This document shows, piece after piece, positions 9,776 to 18,155 of a DNA stretch of 57,894 nt. The stretch spans positions 1 to 57,894 of the forward strand of contig JAHBWU010000012.1 of NCBI GenBank assembly GCA_019636835.1, in the 5' to 3' direction. This stretch comes from Nitrospira sp. GTDB lineage: Bacteria > Nitrospirota > Nitrospiria > Nitrospirales > Nitrospiraceae. Under the pieces are notes generated by a model. The model did not search any database. It was not told the DNA's origin and worked only from the letters and a program-made list of their open reading frames with translations. Every line of letters starts with the position of its first letter. The stretch's first letter is position 1. The position numbers and the translations under genes are program-made.

Positions 9776-11467
9776 ATGGGCGTTGGGGTCAAATCGTGCG
9801 GCAAGCGAGCGTGTATAGCATTCGCCATTGTTATCTGTATGCTTGTCTCCGCTGTGCCTTCCTCGGCTGAATCTGTATCGCGGACGGCGTCGGAGGAATC
9901 CGACGACGCGACGTTGGCGATTCATGATTTTTTTGTCGAGGGCAATAATCTACTGCCGCCCGATCAGGTGGAAGCCATACTGGCGCCGTTCATAGGGCCG
10001 ACACGCCGTTTTAGCGACATCGAATCCGCCCGCGCCGCGCTCGAGAAAGCTTACCGGCAGCTCGGCTATCCGACTATCTCGGTCTCGGTTCCCGAGCAGC
10101 TCGTGGAGTACGGCGTGATTACACTCACGGTGCATGAGGGAAGACTCAAGTCCATCGACGTCACGGACGCCCGGTTCTTTTCAACCGAGTATGTTCGTGC
10201 ACGATTGCCGGCGATCCGGCTTGGAGGATTGCTCCATGAGCCTACAGTGGTCAAGCAGCTGGACACCCTCAATGTTAATCCAGATCTCAAGGTCTTGCCG
10301 ATTCTCAAGCCTGCAGGCAACCCTGACCAGCTGCATCTTGAATTGAAAGTGAAGGACAAGCCTCCCATTCATGGAAAGGTCGAACTCAACAACCGGGGCG
10401 TGATCACAACGCCGACGCTGAGGCTGAACGCCGCCCTGCAGTACACCAACCTCTTCGATGCTGACCATAGTCTCACGTTTCAGACCAGTCAGACCCCACA
10501 GGATTTCGGCGCGGTCGAAGTCTACAGCGGGAATTATGTCGCTCCATTGGGGTCGCCTGATCATCAGCTCGTCTTGTACGGCGCGACGGCGCGCAGTCGC
10601 GCCAGCCTGGATCAGAGTCCCCTTCCGGTCGGTGGAGGGCTCGACATCATCGGGAATTCCATCGTCGCGGGCGCGCGCTATCTGCTGCCGCTACGCGTTA
10701 CTGAGACGATGAAACAGCAGATTTCTTTCGGGATCGATTACAAGCATCTGAGTCGAAGTGAGCTCGTGATCCCCGGAGGATCGGAATCAATCACGGTCAG
10801 CAATGCGGTCTCGTATACGCCGGTTTCGATCGGTTACACCGGCGTTCGTCCGGACGCGCGCGGTTTCACCAAGGTTGGCCTGACCGCGCGAGGATATGTG
10901 GCCGGGATCGTCCCCCAAGGGGAGAAAGAGGATTTCCGTGGCGATCCCAACGACCCCCTCAACAAGCCCGGCTTGCGCCGTTTTTCATCCGGTACGTTTG
11001 TCGTGGTCCAGGGGGGCATTGATCGCTACCTCACGTTGCCCCAGGAGGCCAGTCTTTCAGCTCGAGTCGATGGCCAGTGGGCCAGCGAACCACTCATCCC
11101 GACAGAGCAGTACTTTGCCGGTGGACTGGAGTCGGTGCGAGGCTACCGGGAGTTCGAGGCCATTGGGGACCACGCCGTGCGTACCACCTTGGAATTGGTG
11201 AGCCCAGCGATCCCGAAGTTGGCTCTGGAAAACCTTCAGCGGACGCTACGGCTCGCCGTCTTTTACGATTTCGCCAGTCTGTGGCTGAAGCAACCGCTTC
11301 CGGGTCAGGTACGGCACTGGGATCTTCAAGGAGCGGGAGTCGGAATTCGAGGCACAATCAGCGAGCACCTGCGATTCCGGTATGACGCGGCTTGGGCCCT
11401 TCGCCCCGGTCCATTCACCCAAGCCGGGTCCTTCTATGGACATTTTGTCCTGGAGGCAGTGTTTTGA
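9776..11467 (+). CDS. TpsB outer-membrane transporter (FhaC/ShlB/HecB family)
   Basis: About 563 residues with a signal peptide (hydrophobic stretch ending PSSAES). A POTRA domain follows (IHDFFVEGNNLLPPDQVE onward, about residues 47-130), then a second POTRA-like region and a C-terminal beta-barrel. The barrel carries the conserved loop-6 motif VRGY at about 454-457, followed by EFEAIGDHAVR. In this family the POTRA domains bind the TPS domain of the partner and the barrel forms the pore, so the likely client is the exoprotein at 2740. A TTG at 9767 is in frame, but the ATG is preferred. It is followed 52 bp later by exbB, suggesting an operon. Confidence 0.85.
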   Translation: MGVGVKSCGKRACIAFAIVICMLVSAVPSSAESVSRTASEESDDATLAIHDFFVEGNNLLPPDQVEAILAPFIGPTRRFSDIESARAALEKAYRQLGYPTISVSVPEQLVEYGVITLTVHEGRLKSIDVTDARFFSTEYVRARLPAIRLGGLLHEPTVVKQLDTLNVNPDLKVLPILKPAGNPDQLHLELKVKDKPPIHGKVELNNRGVITTPTLRLNAALQYTNLFDADHSLTFQTSQTPQDFGAVEVYSGNYVAPLGSPDHQLVLYGATARSRASLDQSPLPVGGGLDIIGNSIVAGARYLLPLRVTETMKQQISFGIDYKHLSRSELVIPGGSESITVSNAVSYTPVSIGYTGVRPDARGFTKVGLTARGYVAGIVPQGEKEDFRGDPNDPLNKPGLRRFSSGTFVVVQGGIDRYLTLPQEASLSARVDGQWASEPLIPTEQYFAGGLESVRGYREFEAIGDHAVRTTLELVSPAIPKLALENLQRTLRLAVFYDFASLWLKQPLPGQVRHWDLQGAGVGIRGTISEHLRFRYDAAWALRPGPFTQAGSFYGHFVLEAVF

Positions 11468-11519
11468 ATACACAACACCCGGTTGTCGTGCGCATCGTCA
11501 TGAAAGGCCTGTCACTCTG

Positions 11520-12299
11520 ATGGATATGAGTTCGGGAGGCGTGGCCTTTGCGTTGAGCCATGCGACGCTCGAAGGGAAGATCACCATTGCGGTGCTGCTC
11601 CTCTTCTCCCTGGTCAGTTGGACCGTCATCATCAACAAGTTCCGCCAATTGGCGAAGGCCAAGAAACGGAACGGGCTGTTCTTGGAGTATTACTCGAAGG
11701 TTAAGCACCCGCTGGTCATCTTCAAGAAAGGCCGCCTCACCAAGTTGCAGGGGTCGCCCATGTACGACCTCTACTATGGCGGCTGCGAAGAACTCACAAC
11801 CCAGCAGGACAAGTACGGGACCGACAAGATCCCCAATCATGGGATGAGCGCCGTGCGGATTGCGCTGGAGCGGGTGTTGGGCGAGTCCGCCGTCGGACTG
11901 GAGTCGGGCATGATCGTGCTGGCGACGGCCATCAGCGGGGGCCCCTTTATCGGGTTGCTCGGCACGGTGTGGGGCGTGATGGATACCTTCTCCGGGATCG
12001 GCCGGGCACAACAGGCGACGCTGACGACCATGGCGCCCGGCGTCGCGTCGGCGCTCATCGCGACGGTTGCGGGACTCATGGTCGCGATCCCCTCATTGTT
12101 TTGCTACAACTTTCTCGTGACGAAGACGAAAACGCTCACGATGGAACTCGATAATTTTGCGGCCCATCTGGAAACCGTTTTCATCACCGAGTATCTCCGG
12201 GAGAAGAATGGATCCGCGGCGGCGGACGATATCGAGGATTACCGACCCGGCGGCCATCGCCAGGAGGCGGAGCCGTCCAGCGCGGCGACCGGCCACTAA
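11520..12299 (+). CDS. exbB: ExbB/TolQ/MotA-family proton channel protein
   Basis: About 259 residues from the ATG at 11520. Three membrane segments are visible: ITIAVLLLFSLVSWTVII near the N-terminus, then SGMIVLATAISGGPFIGLLGTVWGVMDTF-type text, and ASALIATVAGLMVAIPSLFCYN. The G-P-F-I-G-L-L-G-T-V motif is the classic ExbB/TolQ signature. With ExbD it uses the proton gradient to drive TonB. The neighbours are an exbD gene and a tonB gene in the usual order. The C-terminal tail is long and acidic. The TpsB gene directly upstream is an unusual partner. Confidence 0.88.
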   Translation: MDMSSGGVAFALSHATLEGKITIAVLLLFSLVSWTVIINKFRQLAKAKKRNGLFLEYYSKVKHPLVIFKKGRLTKLQGSPMYDLYYGGCEELTTQQDKYGTDKIPNHGMSAVRIALERVLGESAVGLESGMIVLATAISGGPFIGLLGTVWGVMDTFSGIGRAQQATLTTMAPGVASALIATVAGLMVAIPSLFCYNFLVTKTKTLTMELDNFAAHLETVFITEYLREKNGSAAADDIEDYRPGGHRQEAEPSSAATGH

Positions 12300-12342
12300 C
12301 GCGCGAAGCGGGTTCGCGAGATACGAGAGACGACAGGAAAAG

Positions 12343-12762
12343 ATGAGACGATTTTCACGAAAATCACACTCAGCGGTAGCGGATATCAATATCACGCCCT
12401 TGCTCGATTTGGCGTGGGTGCTGCTCGTGATTTTCATCATCACCACGACGGCGATGGTGCAGGGCATCGAGCTGAAGCTGCCGGAATCCACGCCGCACGA
12501 AACAGACATGGAGAGCAATACCCCCACGCTGTCGGTGAAGAAGAACGGCGACGTGTATATGGACGAAGAGCGGGTGAAGCTCAGCGAGCTGGAGAATCTT
12601 ATTCGTGACTTGAAGGCGGCGAAGGGCGGCAAGTTGCCGCTGGTGCTCCGTGGCGACGCGGGCGTCGAGTACAAACATGTGGTGGCGGTGTTGGACATTT
12701 TGCAACGCATTCCGGTGGAGGACCTCGCCATCGCCACCAAGCCCATCGACGAAGAGCGATAA
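12343..12762 (+). CDS. exbD: ExbD/TolR-family protein
   Basis: About 139 residues. AGGAAA lies a few bases before the ATG at 12343, and upstream extensions of the frame are not preferred. A basic N-terminus precedes DINITPLLDLAWVLLVIFIITT, a single membrane helix with the essential Asp (LLD), and then a periplasmic ExbD domain. The family works as a stator with ExbB to power TonB. The usual pattern TPLVDVMLVLLVIFM is altered to TPLLDLAWVLLVIFI, still with the Asp. It lies in an exbB-exbD-tonB operon. Confidence 0.88.
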   Translation: MRRFSRKSHSAVADINITPLLDLAWVLLVIFIITTTAMVQGIELKLPESTPHETDMESNTPTLSVKKNGDVYMDEERVKLSELENLIRDLKAAKGGKLPLVLRGDAGVEYKHVVAVLDILQRIPVEDLAIATKPIDEER

Positions 12763-12822
12763 TGCGTAATCGATCGGACGCAAGCACCGATCCGCCGAAG
12801 CGAAGGGGCATTCTCGATCACA

Positions 12823-13473
12823 ATGGCTGGTTATTCCGGGTATCACACGAAGAGGAACGGTTGGAGCGTGACGACCATCTTTGGGGTGGTCGTCGTGCAT
12901 CTCATCTTCGCCGCCGGCGTGTATCGGATATCCCGGACCGAGTACATTCAAAATCTGATCAAGGTGTCGAAGATCCTCACGGTCCAAGAACCTGTTCGAG
13001 AACCCCCGAAACCGCCGGAGTCACCCCCTCCGCCTGAATCAAGACCGGAGCCACCGATGGAGCCGCCGCCTATGGTGAAAGAATTGCCGCCGGAGCCGGT
13101 TCCAATACCCGAGGAAACGCCTCCCGCGTCGGCTTCGGGTGAGGAACGGGCGGATCTCAAGCCGGTGGACACGACTCCGGTTACGATCGGCAAACCCCGG
13201 CATCAGCATGCGCTGTATGAAGATTTGCTGGCGGGTTCCATTCAGGCCGTGTATCAACAGCCGCCTGAGTTGCCCGACAATCTCGAGTATGCAGTATTGT
13301 GTCAATTAGAGATGGATGAGGAGGGGTATATCCTGGCCTACAAACTCCTGACCTCATCCGGCAACGCGATCTTCGATCGTTCCGCGCAGCAGGCGCTTTC
13401 ACGCCTGCGACAAGTGCGTCCTCCACCGAGCGGGATGTCACGGACCGTCGTGGTCAAGTTTTTTCCACCTTGA
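12823..13473 (+). CDS. TonB-family energy transducer
   Basis: The 216-residue protein has one N-terminal membrane helix (VTTIFGVVVVHLIFAAGVY). A long proline-rich spacer follows (about residues 60-110, with repeated PPKPPESPPPP-like and EPPPMV text), and then a C-terminal TonB domain. In that domain LVCQLEMDEEGYI-like strands and a helix FDRSAQQALSRLRQV match the TonB C-terminal fold. It should span the periplasm and transmit ExbBD energy to an outer-membrane partner. No TonB-dependent receptor lies nearby; the outer-membrane candidates in the window are TpsB and the porin. Confidence 0.85.
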   Translation: MAGYSGYHTKRNGWSVTTIFGVVVVHLIFAAGVYRISRTEYIQNLIKVSKILTVQEPVREPPKPPESPPPPESRPEPPMEPPPMVKELPPEPVPIPEETPPASASGEERADLKPVDTTPVTIGKPRHQHALYEDLLAGSIQAVYQQPPELPDNLEYAVLCQLEMDEEGYILAYKLLTSSGNAIFDRSAQQALSRLRQVRPPPSGMSRTVVVKFFPP

Positions 13474-13520
13474 CCGAGCCGGAGAACGTTCATTTGTTGG
13501 AATGAAGCGCGAACCGAATC

Positions 13521-14690
13521 ATGTCTTCCTTGCGTAGACGATCTCAACAATTGCCGAAGCGTATGCTTCTCGGTCTATTCCTGAGCAGCAGCGCATTTCT
13601 TTTGGCGCACATCGTCAACGCCTTCGTAGAGCTGTCTTTGGAACCGTCAATTCCTCTGCCTCAACCGGTGGAGGTAGGGAGACATGTTGATGTGGAACCC
13701 GCGCTGACGATGGTGTCGAGCCGACGCCTTGCTGAAGATATTCTTTTGAGCGGACTATTTCCGCTTCCGCCGAACGCACTCGCGGCCCTTTCGCCGGCGG
13801 CTCCCGCGGCACCGCCGCCTCCCCCGCTGAACGTATGGTCAAAAGTCAGCTTGTTGGGGGTCGTGACGAGCCTGAACGGAGACGCGCGCGCGGTTCTCGA
13901 GGAAGCGAACAGCAAGACGCAAATGCTTTATCGAGTGGGGCAATCGATTCAGGATGTGGGTGAGTTGGTTGCGATCGAGCCGAATCGCGTGCTGTTTCGC
14001 GACGGGACGCAGGAGGAGTGGCTGAATCTCGCCATTATTCCGCCGGGGCCAAGCACCGTACCAAGGTTGTTGGGAGTGGTGATGGGCATGAAGGGAGATG
14101 AGCGTGCGGTGTTCGAGGGAGCGGAGAGCAAGACGCAAGCGCTCTATCGAGCAGGCCAATCGGTTCAGAATATGGGTGAGTTGGTTGCGATCGAACCGAG
14201 TCGGGTGCTGCTTCGGAACGGAACACAAGAGGAGTGGCTGAATCTCGCCGTCATTCCGCCCGGGGCACGCACCGATGCCCGCGCGCAGGCGGTGTCGACC
14301 GCACGTCCGGTCGCTTCCGCGCCCGTAAAGTCATCCCAGACGTCGCTCGTGCCACGGACCGCATTGCCTCGCCGGTCGGTCGATCGCGCGCTTCTTGAGG
14401 AACTGGTGTCCGATCCGGACATGTTCATGACGGAAGCCAGGCTTCAGCCGCACGTGACGGCACGCGGTCAAATCGACGGTTTTCGGGTCGATGGCCTTCG
14501 GCGAGCGGGTGTGTTGGCGAAGACCGGACTGCAGAATGAAGATATTCTCTCGCGCATCAACGGGGTCGAGCTCAGGAACCATGAACTGTTATGGAACATG
14601 CTCAAGCAATTGCAAAACGAAGAGACCGTTCGAATAGATGTGATGAGAAGCAGTACGCCGGTGACGCTGGTCGTCGACATCCGGAGCTAG
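13521..14690 (+). CDS. GspC-like protein with duplicated homology region and PDZ domain
   Basis: The 389-residue protein has an N-terminal membrane anchor (LLGLFLSSSAFLLAHIV). Two near-identical 67-residue GspC homology-region units follow (about residues 110-176 and 182-248, each with LLGVV, LYR-GQS, GELVAIEP and GTQEEWLNLA-IPPG). The C-terminal part looks like the GspC PDZ domain (IDGFRVDGLRRAG, GLQNEDILSRINGVEL). In type II secretion GspC links the inner-membrane platform to the secretin, and normally has a single HR domain. No other gsp gene is present here. It lies 47 bp after tonB and is probably in the same operon. Confidence 0.72.
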   Translation: MSSLRRRSQQLPKRMLLGLFLSSSAFLLAHIVNAFVELSLEPSIPLPQPVEVGRHVDVEPALTMVSSRRLAEDILLSGLFPLPPNALAALSPAAPAAPPPPPLNVWSKVSLLGVVTSLNGDARAVLEEANSKTQMLYRVGQSIQDVGELVAIEPNRVLFRDGTQEEWLNLAIIPPGPSTVPRLLGVVMGMKGDERAVFEGAESKTQALYRAGQSVQNMGELVAIEPSRVLLRNGTQEEWLNLAVIPPGARTDARAQAVSTARPVASAPVKSSQTSLVPRTALPRRSVDRALLEELVSDPDMFMTEARLQPHVTARGQIDGFRVDGLRRAGVLAKTGLQNEDILSRINGVELRNHELLWNMLKQLQNEETVRIDVMRSSTPVTLVVDIRS

Positions 14691-14784
14691 AGAAACAGGG
14701 AGGGCCCGAGACCGGTACGCCCACCGGTCCAAGGCCTTCGTAATCAGAGGAAATTAGGGCCGGTCCTGACTCCTCTGGAAGACG

Positions 14785-14813
14785 AGAGAGCTGCCGCACT
14801 GCGGCAGCTCTCT
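14785..14813 (+). terminator. Strong terminator-like hairpin ending the tps-exb-ton operon
   Basis: GAGAGCTGCCGC pairs perfectly with GCGGCAGCTCTC around a three-base ACT loop, and an A-T pair extends the stem to 13 bp. The short TTCCCTT tract after it is pyrimidine-rich. It lies about 95 bp after the GspC-like stop. Confidence 0.7.
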
Positions 14814-14966
14814 TCCCTTATCTGGCGAGACAAACCCAGTCCCATTTCGATCAGGTCAGCTCGCTACTCTTGCCTTTGAGGACGGCCATCATACTCCGTT
14901 TGCCCGACCCCGTCGACTAAGGTGGACTCACCGAGTTAAATCTTCGTCAAACTCAATCCCGTATAG

Positions 14967-14996
14967 TTGACAGAATGACAAGTATTCTACTATACA
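14967..14996 (+). promoter_or_regulatory. Candidate sigma-70 promoter for the molybdopterin-domain PEP-CTERM gene
   Basis: TTGACA (14967-14972), an 18-base spacer and TATACA (14991-14996) lie about 160 bp before the ATG at 15155. The element layout equals that of the promoter in front of the exoprotein gene (TTGACG, N18, TATACA). The rest of the 14691-15154 gap holds only the terminator and no convincing gene. Confidence 0.5.
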
Positions 14997-15154
14997 CTCT
15001 TGTCTTACTAGAGACGTGGGGCGCGTTGCGACGACGGGCGATCGGGGCAGCGGGGCGAGTCCGACGTTGAAAGAGAACCGGTAGTCGAGGGACTCGACAC
15101 CGGTTCGGAGGATGGTTGTTCTGTAACCGTCGTTCTTTCATCGAGGAGGAGTCT

Positions 15155-16294
15155 ATGCGTCATCACGATCGTTCTCGTTTTGCCTTCAGGTGGTTGGCCG
15201 CTGCGGGTCTTCTCTGTGCCTCGCTCTTATCCGGTCAGGTCCATGCCCTGCCGACCACCGATTCATTCACCCTCTCCGGCATCGTCAATACTCCCGGTGT
15301 CCACAATCTTGCCTCTCTTCAGGCCTTTACACCCGTCACGCAGACGGTGACCTATCAGGCCGGTTCGACCACGGTCAACCAGAGTTTTACCGGTGTTCCA
15401 CTCTACACGTTCCTGACGAACCCGCCCGGAGGGGGCGGCATCATCACGACCCCGGGTGTCGGTAATGATGTCTTGCGCGATTATGTGGTCGTGACGGGAA
15501 GCGACGGCTATCGAACGGTGACATCCGTCGGTGAAATTCACCCAAACTTCGGTCAGACGCAATCTCTGATCGCTTACCGACAAGCGAATCCTCCCGGGTC
15601 AACACCGACTGACCTCGGGAACGACGGATTTGCTCGAACGACGGCTCCAGCCGACAGCCGAGGAGGCCGCTACGTCTCGAATATCGCCTCGATCGAGGTC
15701 CACAACGCCACGTCGGCGTCCCAGATTCAAGGGACCGGTGGAGGTTTGTCCGAATCCTTTAGTCTTGCAGGACAAGTCGTTAATCCCAGCATTTTCGACT
15801 TGGCTGATCTGCAGGCGCTGCCCGCCGTTACGAAAACCGTGTCCGTGTTGTCCGGTTCGAATCCGACTCCACAAGTGAGGGAATTTACAGGCGTGCCGCT
15901 CTTCGACCTCCTGACGCTGGCCGCCGCCGGAGGCGGAATCCTCACCGATCCCAACATCAAAAACGACATTCTGGGAAAGTACATCGTGGCGACCGGCAGC
16001 GACGGGTATAAAGCGACATTTGCATTAGGCGAGCTTCATCCGAACTTCGGTGGCGATCAGATACTCGTGGCCTACGATGAAACGGGAGGAGATCCCGGCG
16101 TGGGGACGGCCGGGTTTGCCAGGCTCGTCGTGCCGGGTGATGTTCGGGCAGGCCGGTTTGTCTCCAATCTGGTGGGCATAGAAGTCTTGAGCGCTCCTCC
16201 GACAGCGGTTCCAATTCCCGCCGCCGCCGTGTTATTCGCCACTGGTCTCGGGGGCCTCGGTCTGATGCGGTTTCGTTCGAGGATTGGACGGTAG
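15155..16294 (+). CDS. PEP-CTERM protein with two tandem sulfite-oxidase-like (molybdopterin-binding-type) domains
   Basis: About 379 residues from the ATG at 15155, with GAGGAGG just upstream. A signal peptide ends at VHA-LPTT. Two homologous domains of about 150 residues follow. Each begins with SFSLAG/TFTLSG-type text and F/L-LADLQA and continues through FTGVPL, then YVVVTGSDGY or YIVATGSDGY, E-HPNFG and AGRFVSN. This is the pattern of small oxidoreductase molybdopterin-binding-like proteins. The C-terminus carries VPIPAAAVLFATGLGGLGL and basic residues, a VPLPA sorting signal. The mature protein contains no cysteine, so the usual Mo-ligating Cys of sulfite oxidases is missing. The molybdate-binding genes downstream make a Mo-related role attractive but unproven. 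Confidence 0.8.
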   Translation: MRHHDRSRFAFRWLAAAGLLCASLLSGQVHALPTTDSFTLSGIVNTPGVHNLASLQAFTPVTQTVTYQAGSTTVNQSFTGVPLYTFLTNPPGGGGIITTPGVGNDVLRDYVVVTGSDGYRTVTSVGEIHPNFGQTQSLIAYRQANPPGSTPTDLGNDGFARTTAPADSRGGRYVSNIASIEVHNATSASQIQGTGGGLSESFSLAGQVVNPSIFDLADLQALPAVTKTVSVLSGSNPTPQVREFTGVPLFDLLTLAAAGGGILTDPNIKNDILGKYIVATGSDGYKATFALGELHPNFGGDQILVAYDETGGDPGVGTAGFARLVVPGDVRAGRFVSNLVGIEVLSAPPTAVPIPAAAVLFATGLGGLGLMRFRSRIGR

Positions 16295-16315
16295 CGTATC
16301 CCGGGTAAGTTATTC

Positions 16316-16359
16316 TCTCAGGAGCGCGCCGTTCCATACAGGACGGCGCGCTCCTGAGA
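16316..16359 (+). terminator. 17-bp perfect hairpin after the tandem-domain PEP-CTERM gene
   Basis: The arm 16316-16332 (TCTCAGGAGCGCGCCGT) is fully complementary to 16343-16359 around a 10-base loop. There is no T-run after it, so it is a strong stem rather than a textbook intrinsic terminator. It begins about 20 bp after the stop codon. Confidence 0.6.
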
Positions 16360-16400
16360 CGGCACCAACGCTTCCTTTGACAGGTTGAGACCGCGCCGAC

Positions 16401-16502
16401 ATGACGTTGTACGAAGCCTTCCTCGAATCAGTCCCGGCAGAGAAGAGCGTGCAACTCTTCGGACCGCAAGGCTTCGTGATCAGGTTCAATCAGCATACCT
16501 AG
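16401..16502 (+). CDS. Possible 33-residue leader ORF before modA
   Basis: An ATG at 16401 opens 33 codons (MTLYEAFLESVPAEK at the start) ending in a TAG seven bases before the modA ATG. The TAG is part of TAGGAG, which also serves as the modA ribosome binding site. There is no ribosome binding site of its own and I know no family for it, so it may be chance or an old gene end. Confidence 0.2.
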   Translation: MTLYEAFLESVPAEKSVQLFGPQGFVIRFNQHT

Positions 16503-16509
16503 GAGCATC

Positions 16510-17274
16510 ATGGAACGACTAGTGAAAACACTGGCAGCCGGGTGTCTTTGTGTGTGGCTTTTACTTGGTGGCTCCGGCGCGCAGGCCGAGCAAGTACAGG
16601 TCGCGGTTGCGGCCAACTTTGTCCCTGCGTTCAAGGATATTGCCGTCGCGTTCGAAAAACAATCCGGGCACGTCGTACAGACGACTTCCGGGTCCAGCGG
16701 AAGGTTTTATGCGCAGATCAAGAATGGGGCGCCGTTCGAAGTCTTCTTTTCCGCCGATGATGAGCGACCGACATTGCTCGAACAAGAAGGATTCGGCGTA
16801 AGGGGCAGCCGGTTCACGTATGCCATCGGGCGTTTGGTTCTCTGGAGCCAGGATCCCGCGTTGATTACCGATGTGGAAGTGTTGAAGACGGGAAAATTCA
16901 AACATCTTGCCATTGCCAACCCTCAGACGGCTCCCTACGGCACTGCCGCCATGCAGGCCATGAAACAACTCGGTGTTTGGGATAGTCTCCAACCACGGAT
17001 CGTCATGGGGGAAAATCTCGGGCAAGCGATCGGATTCGTAGAATCGGGCAATGCGGAATTGGGATTTTTTGCGTTGTCGCAGGTGCTCGAGGACAAGCTC
17101 AAAGGCAAAGGGAGTCGTTGGGATGTTCCATCGAACCTGCACGAACCGATCAAGCAGGACGCCATTCTGCTGACCAAGGGTCAGGACAATTCGGCTGCAA
17201 AAGCATTGCTGGAGTTTATGCGGAGTCCTCAAACACGCACCGTCCTCGAACGGTACGGGTACGAATTAGACTAG
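16510..17274 (+). CDS. modA: Molybdate-binding periplasmic protein ModA
   Basis: The 254-residue protein has a signal peptide (LAAGCLCVWLLLGG ... AQA). It continues with the ModA pattern VAVAANFVPAFKDIAVAFEKQ, the oxyanion-contact TTSGSSGRFYAQIKNGAPF and the PYGTAAMQAM loop typical of ModA. It should capture molybdate or tungstate in the periplasm for an ABC importer. GGAG lies six bases before the ATG. No modB or modC gene follows; instead a TOBE-domain regulator and a molbindin lie downstream, so the permease must be elsewhere or absent. Confidence 0.88.
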   Translation: MERLVKTLAAGCLCVWLLLGGSGAQAEQVQVAVAANFVPAFKDIAVAFEKQSGHVVQTTSGSSGRFYAQIKNGAPFEVFFSADDERPTLLEQEGFGVRGSRFTYAIGRLVLWSQDPALITDVEVLKTGKFKHLAIANPQTAPYGTAAMQAMKQLGVWDSLQPRIVMGENLGQAIGFVESGNAELGFFALSQVLEDKLKGKGSRWDVPSNLHEPIKQDAILLTKGQDNSAAKALLEFMRSPQTRTVLERYGYELD

Positions 17275-17734
17275 AGACAGCCGATTGCTGCCCGAACTCG
17301 GCCTCAGTGCCCTATGGGTCACCCTTGGCGCTCGAAATGATCCCCGTGTAGCCTCAGATTCCGACGAAGATGAACGGAAGTAGTGTGTAAAGGCATTCCG
17401 TTCCTCCCTTGCCCCGCCCGACCTGATCGATTCCGTCCTCTTTCATTTAGTGTTCCGACTCTTACAACTGCCTCGATTTCACTGGGGCACAACTGTGAAA
17501 TGCCGGTGCGACAAGCCGCTTTTGCTTGGTCGGCATCGGCTCTTCACGAATCAAGAAGTACTCATAAATTCTCTCGAACCTATCCTCCATTTCTCACCTT
17601 CTCATGATACTTTGATGAAAGTTCATATATCATGGCAATTGACACGTATTATGGAAAGGAGGTGAGGACATTTCGTTGAACTGATGGGAACCCAGGCTAT
17701 ATAGTGCTGCCGTCTTCTTTTTACGGGTGTACCT

Positions 17735-18139
17735 ATGGCCTGGAAACGGCGCGAAGCGGGACATGACGTTCTGACGGCGAATGAAGCAGCCAGGTACGTC
17801 CGCCTCACGCTTTCCACGTTCTATCGGTATATCTGGGAAGGGAAAATCCAGGCACCCAAGATCGGTGGCCGGTACCGTTTTAAGAAGGTCCTTCTGGATC
17901 AGTGGCTGGGCAAGAAGCGAACCGGAACCGAAGACGTGAGCGGCCGCAACAAGCTTGTCGGCCGTGTGACGGCCATCAAGAAGGACCAGATCATGGCTCA
18001 AGTGGATTTAGACATCGGTTCACACAGGATCACCGCAATCATTACACGAGATGCACTGGATGATCTCGGGCTTCGGGTGGGAGATGCCGCCGTCGCAGTT
18101 GTGAAGGCGACGGAGGTGATGGTGATGAAGGATCAATGA
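17735..18139 (+). CDS. HTH (excisionase/MerR-like) plus TOBE/Mop molybdate-responsive regulator
   Basis: The 134-residue protein has an N-terminal helix-turn-helix of the excisionase type (LTANEAARYVRLTLSTFYRY followed by IQAPKIGGRYRFKKVLLDQWL). A C-terminal Mop/TOBE domain follows (LVGRVTAIKKDQIMAQVDLDI ... VKATEVMVMK). TOBE domains of this type bind molybdate or tungstate. The combination is known from small Mo-sensing regulators. It precedes the molbindin by 16 bp in the same direction. The 460-bp gap upstream (17275-17734) holds no recognisable gene. Confidence 0.82.
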   Translation: MAWKRREAGHDVLTANEAARYVRLTLSTFYRYIWEGKIQAPKIGGRYRFKKVLLDQWLGKKRTGTEDVSGRNKLVGRVTAIKKDQIMAQVDLDIGSHRITAIITRDALDDLGLRVGDAAVAVVKATEVMVMKDQ

Positions 18140-18155
18140 AGAAGGAGACATAATC

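Noticed and set aside
13848..14264. Direct repeats considered as a CRISPR or DNA repeat array
   Set aside because: There are only two units and they are coding repeats within the GspC-like protein.
14815..15150. Possible molybdenum-cofactor riboswitch before the Mo-domain gene
   Set aside because: I could not find the conserved paired elements; only a promoter and an A/T-rich leader are visible.
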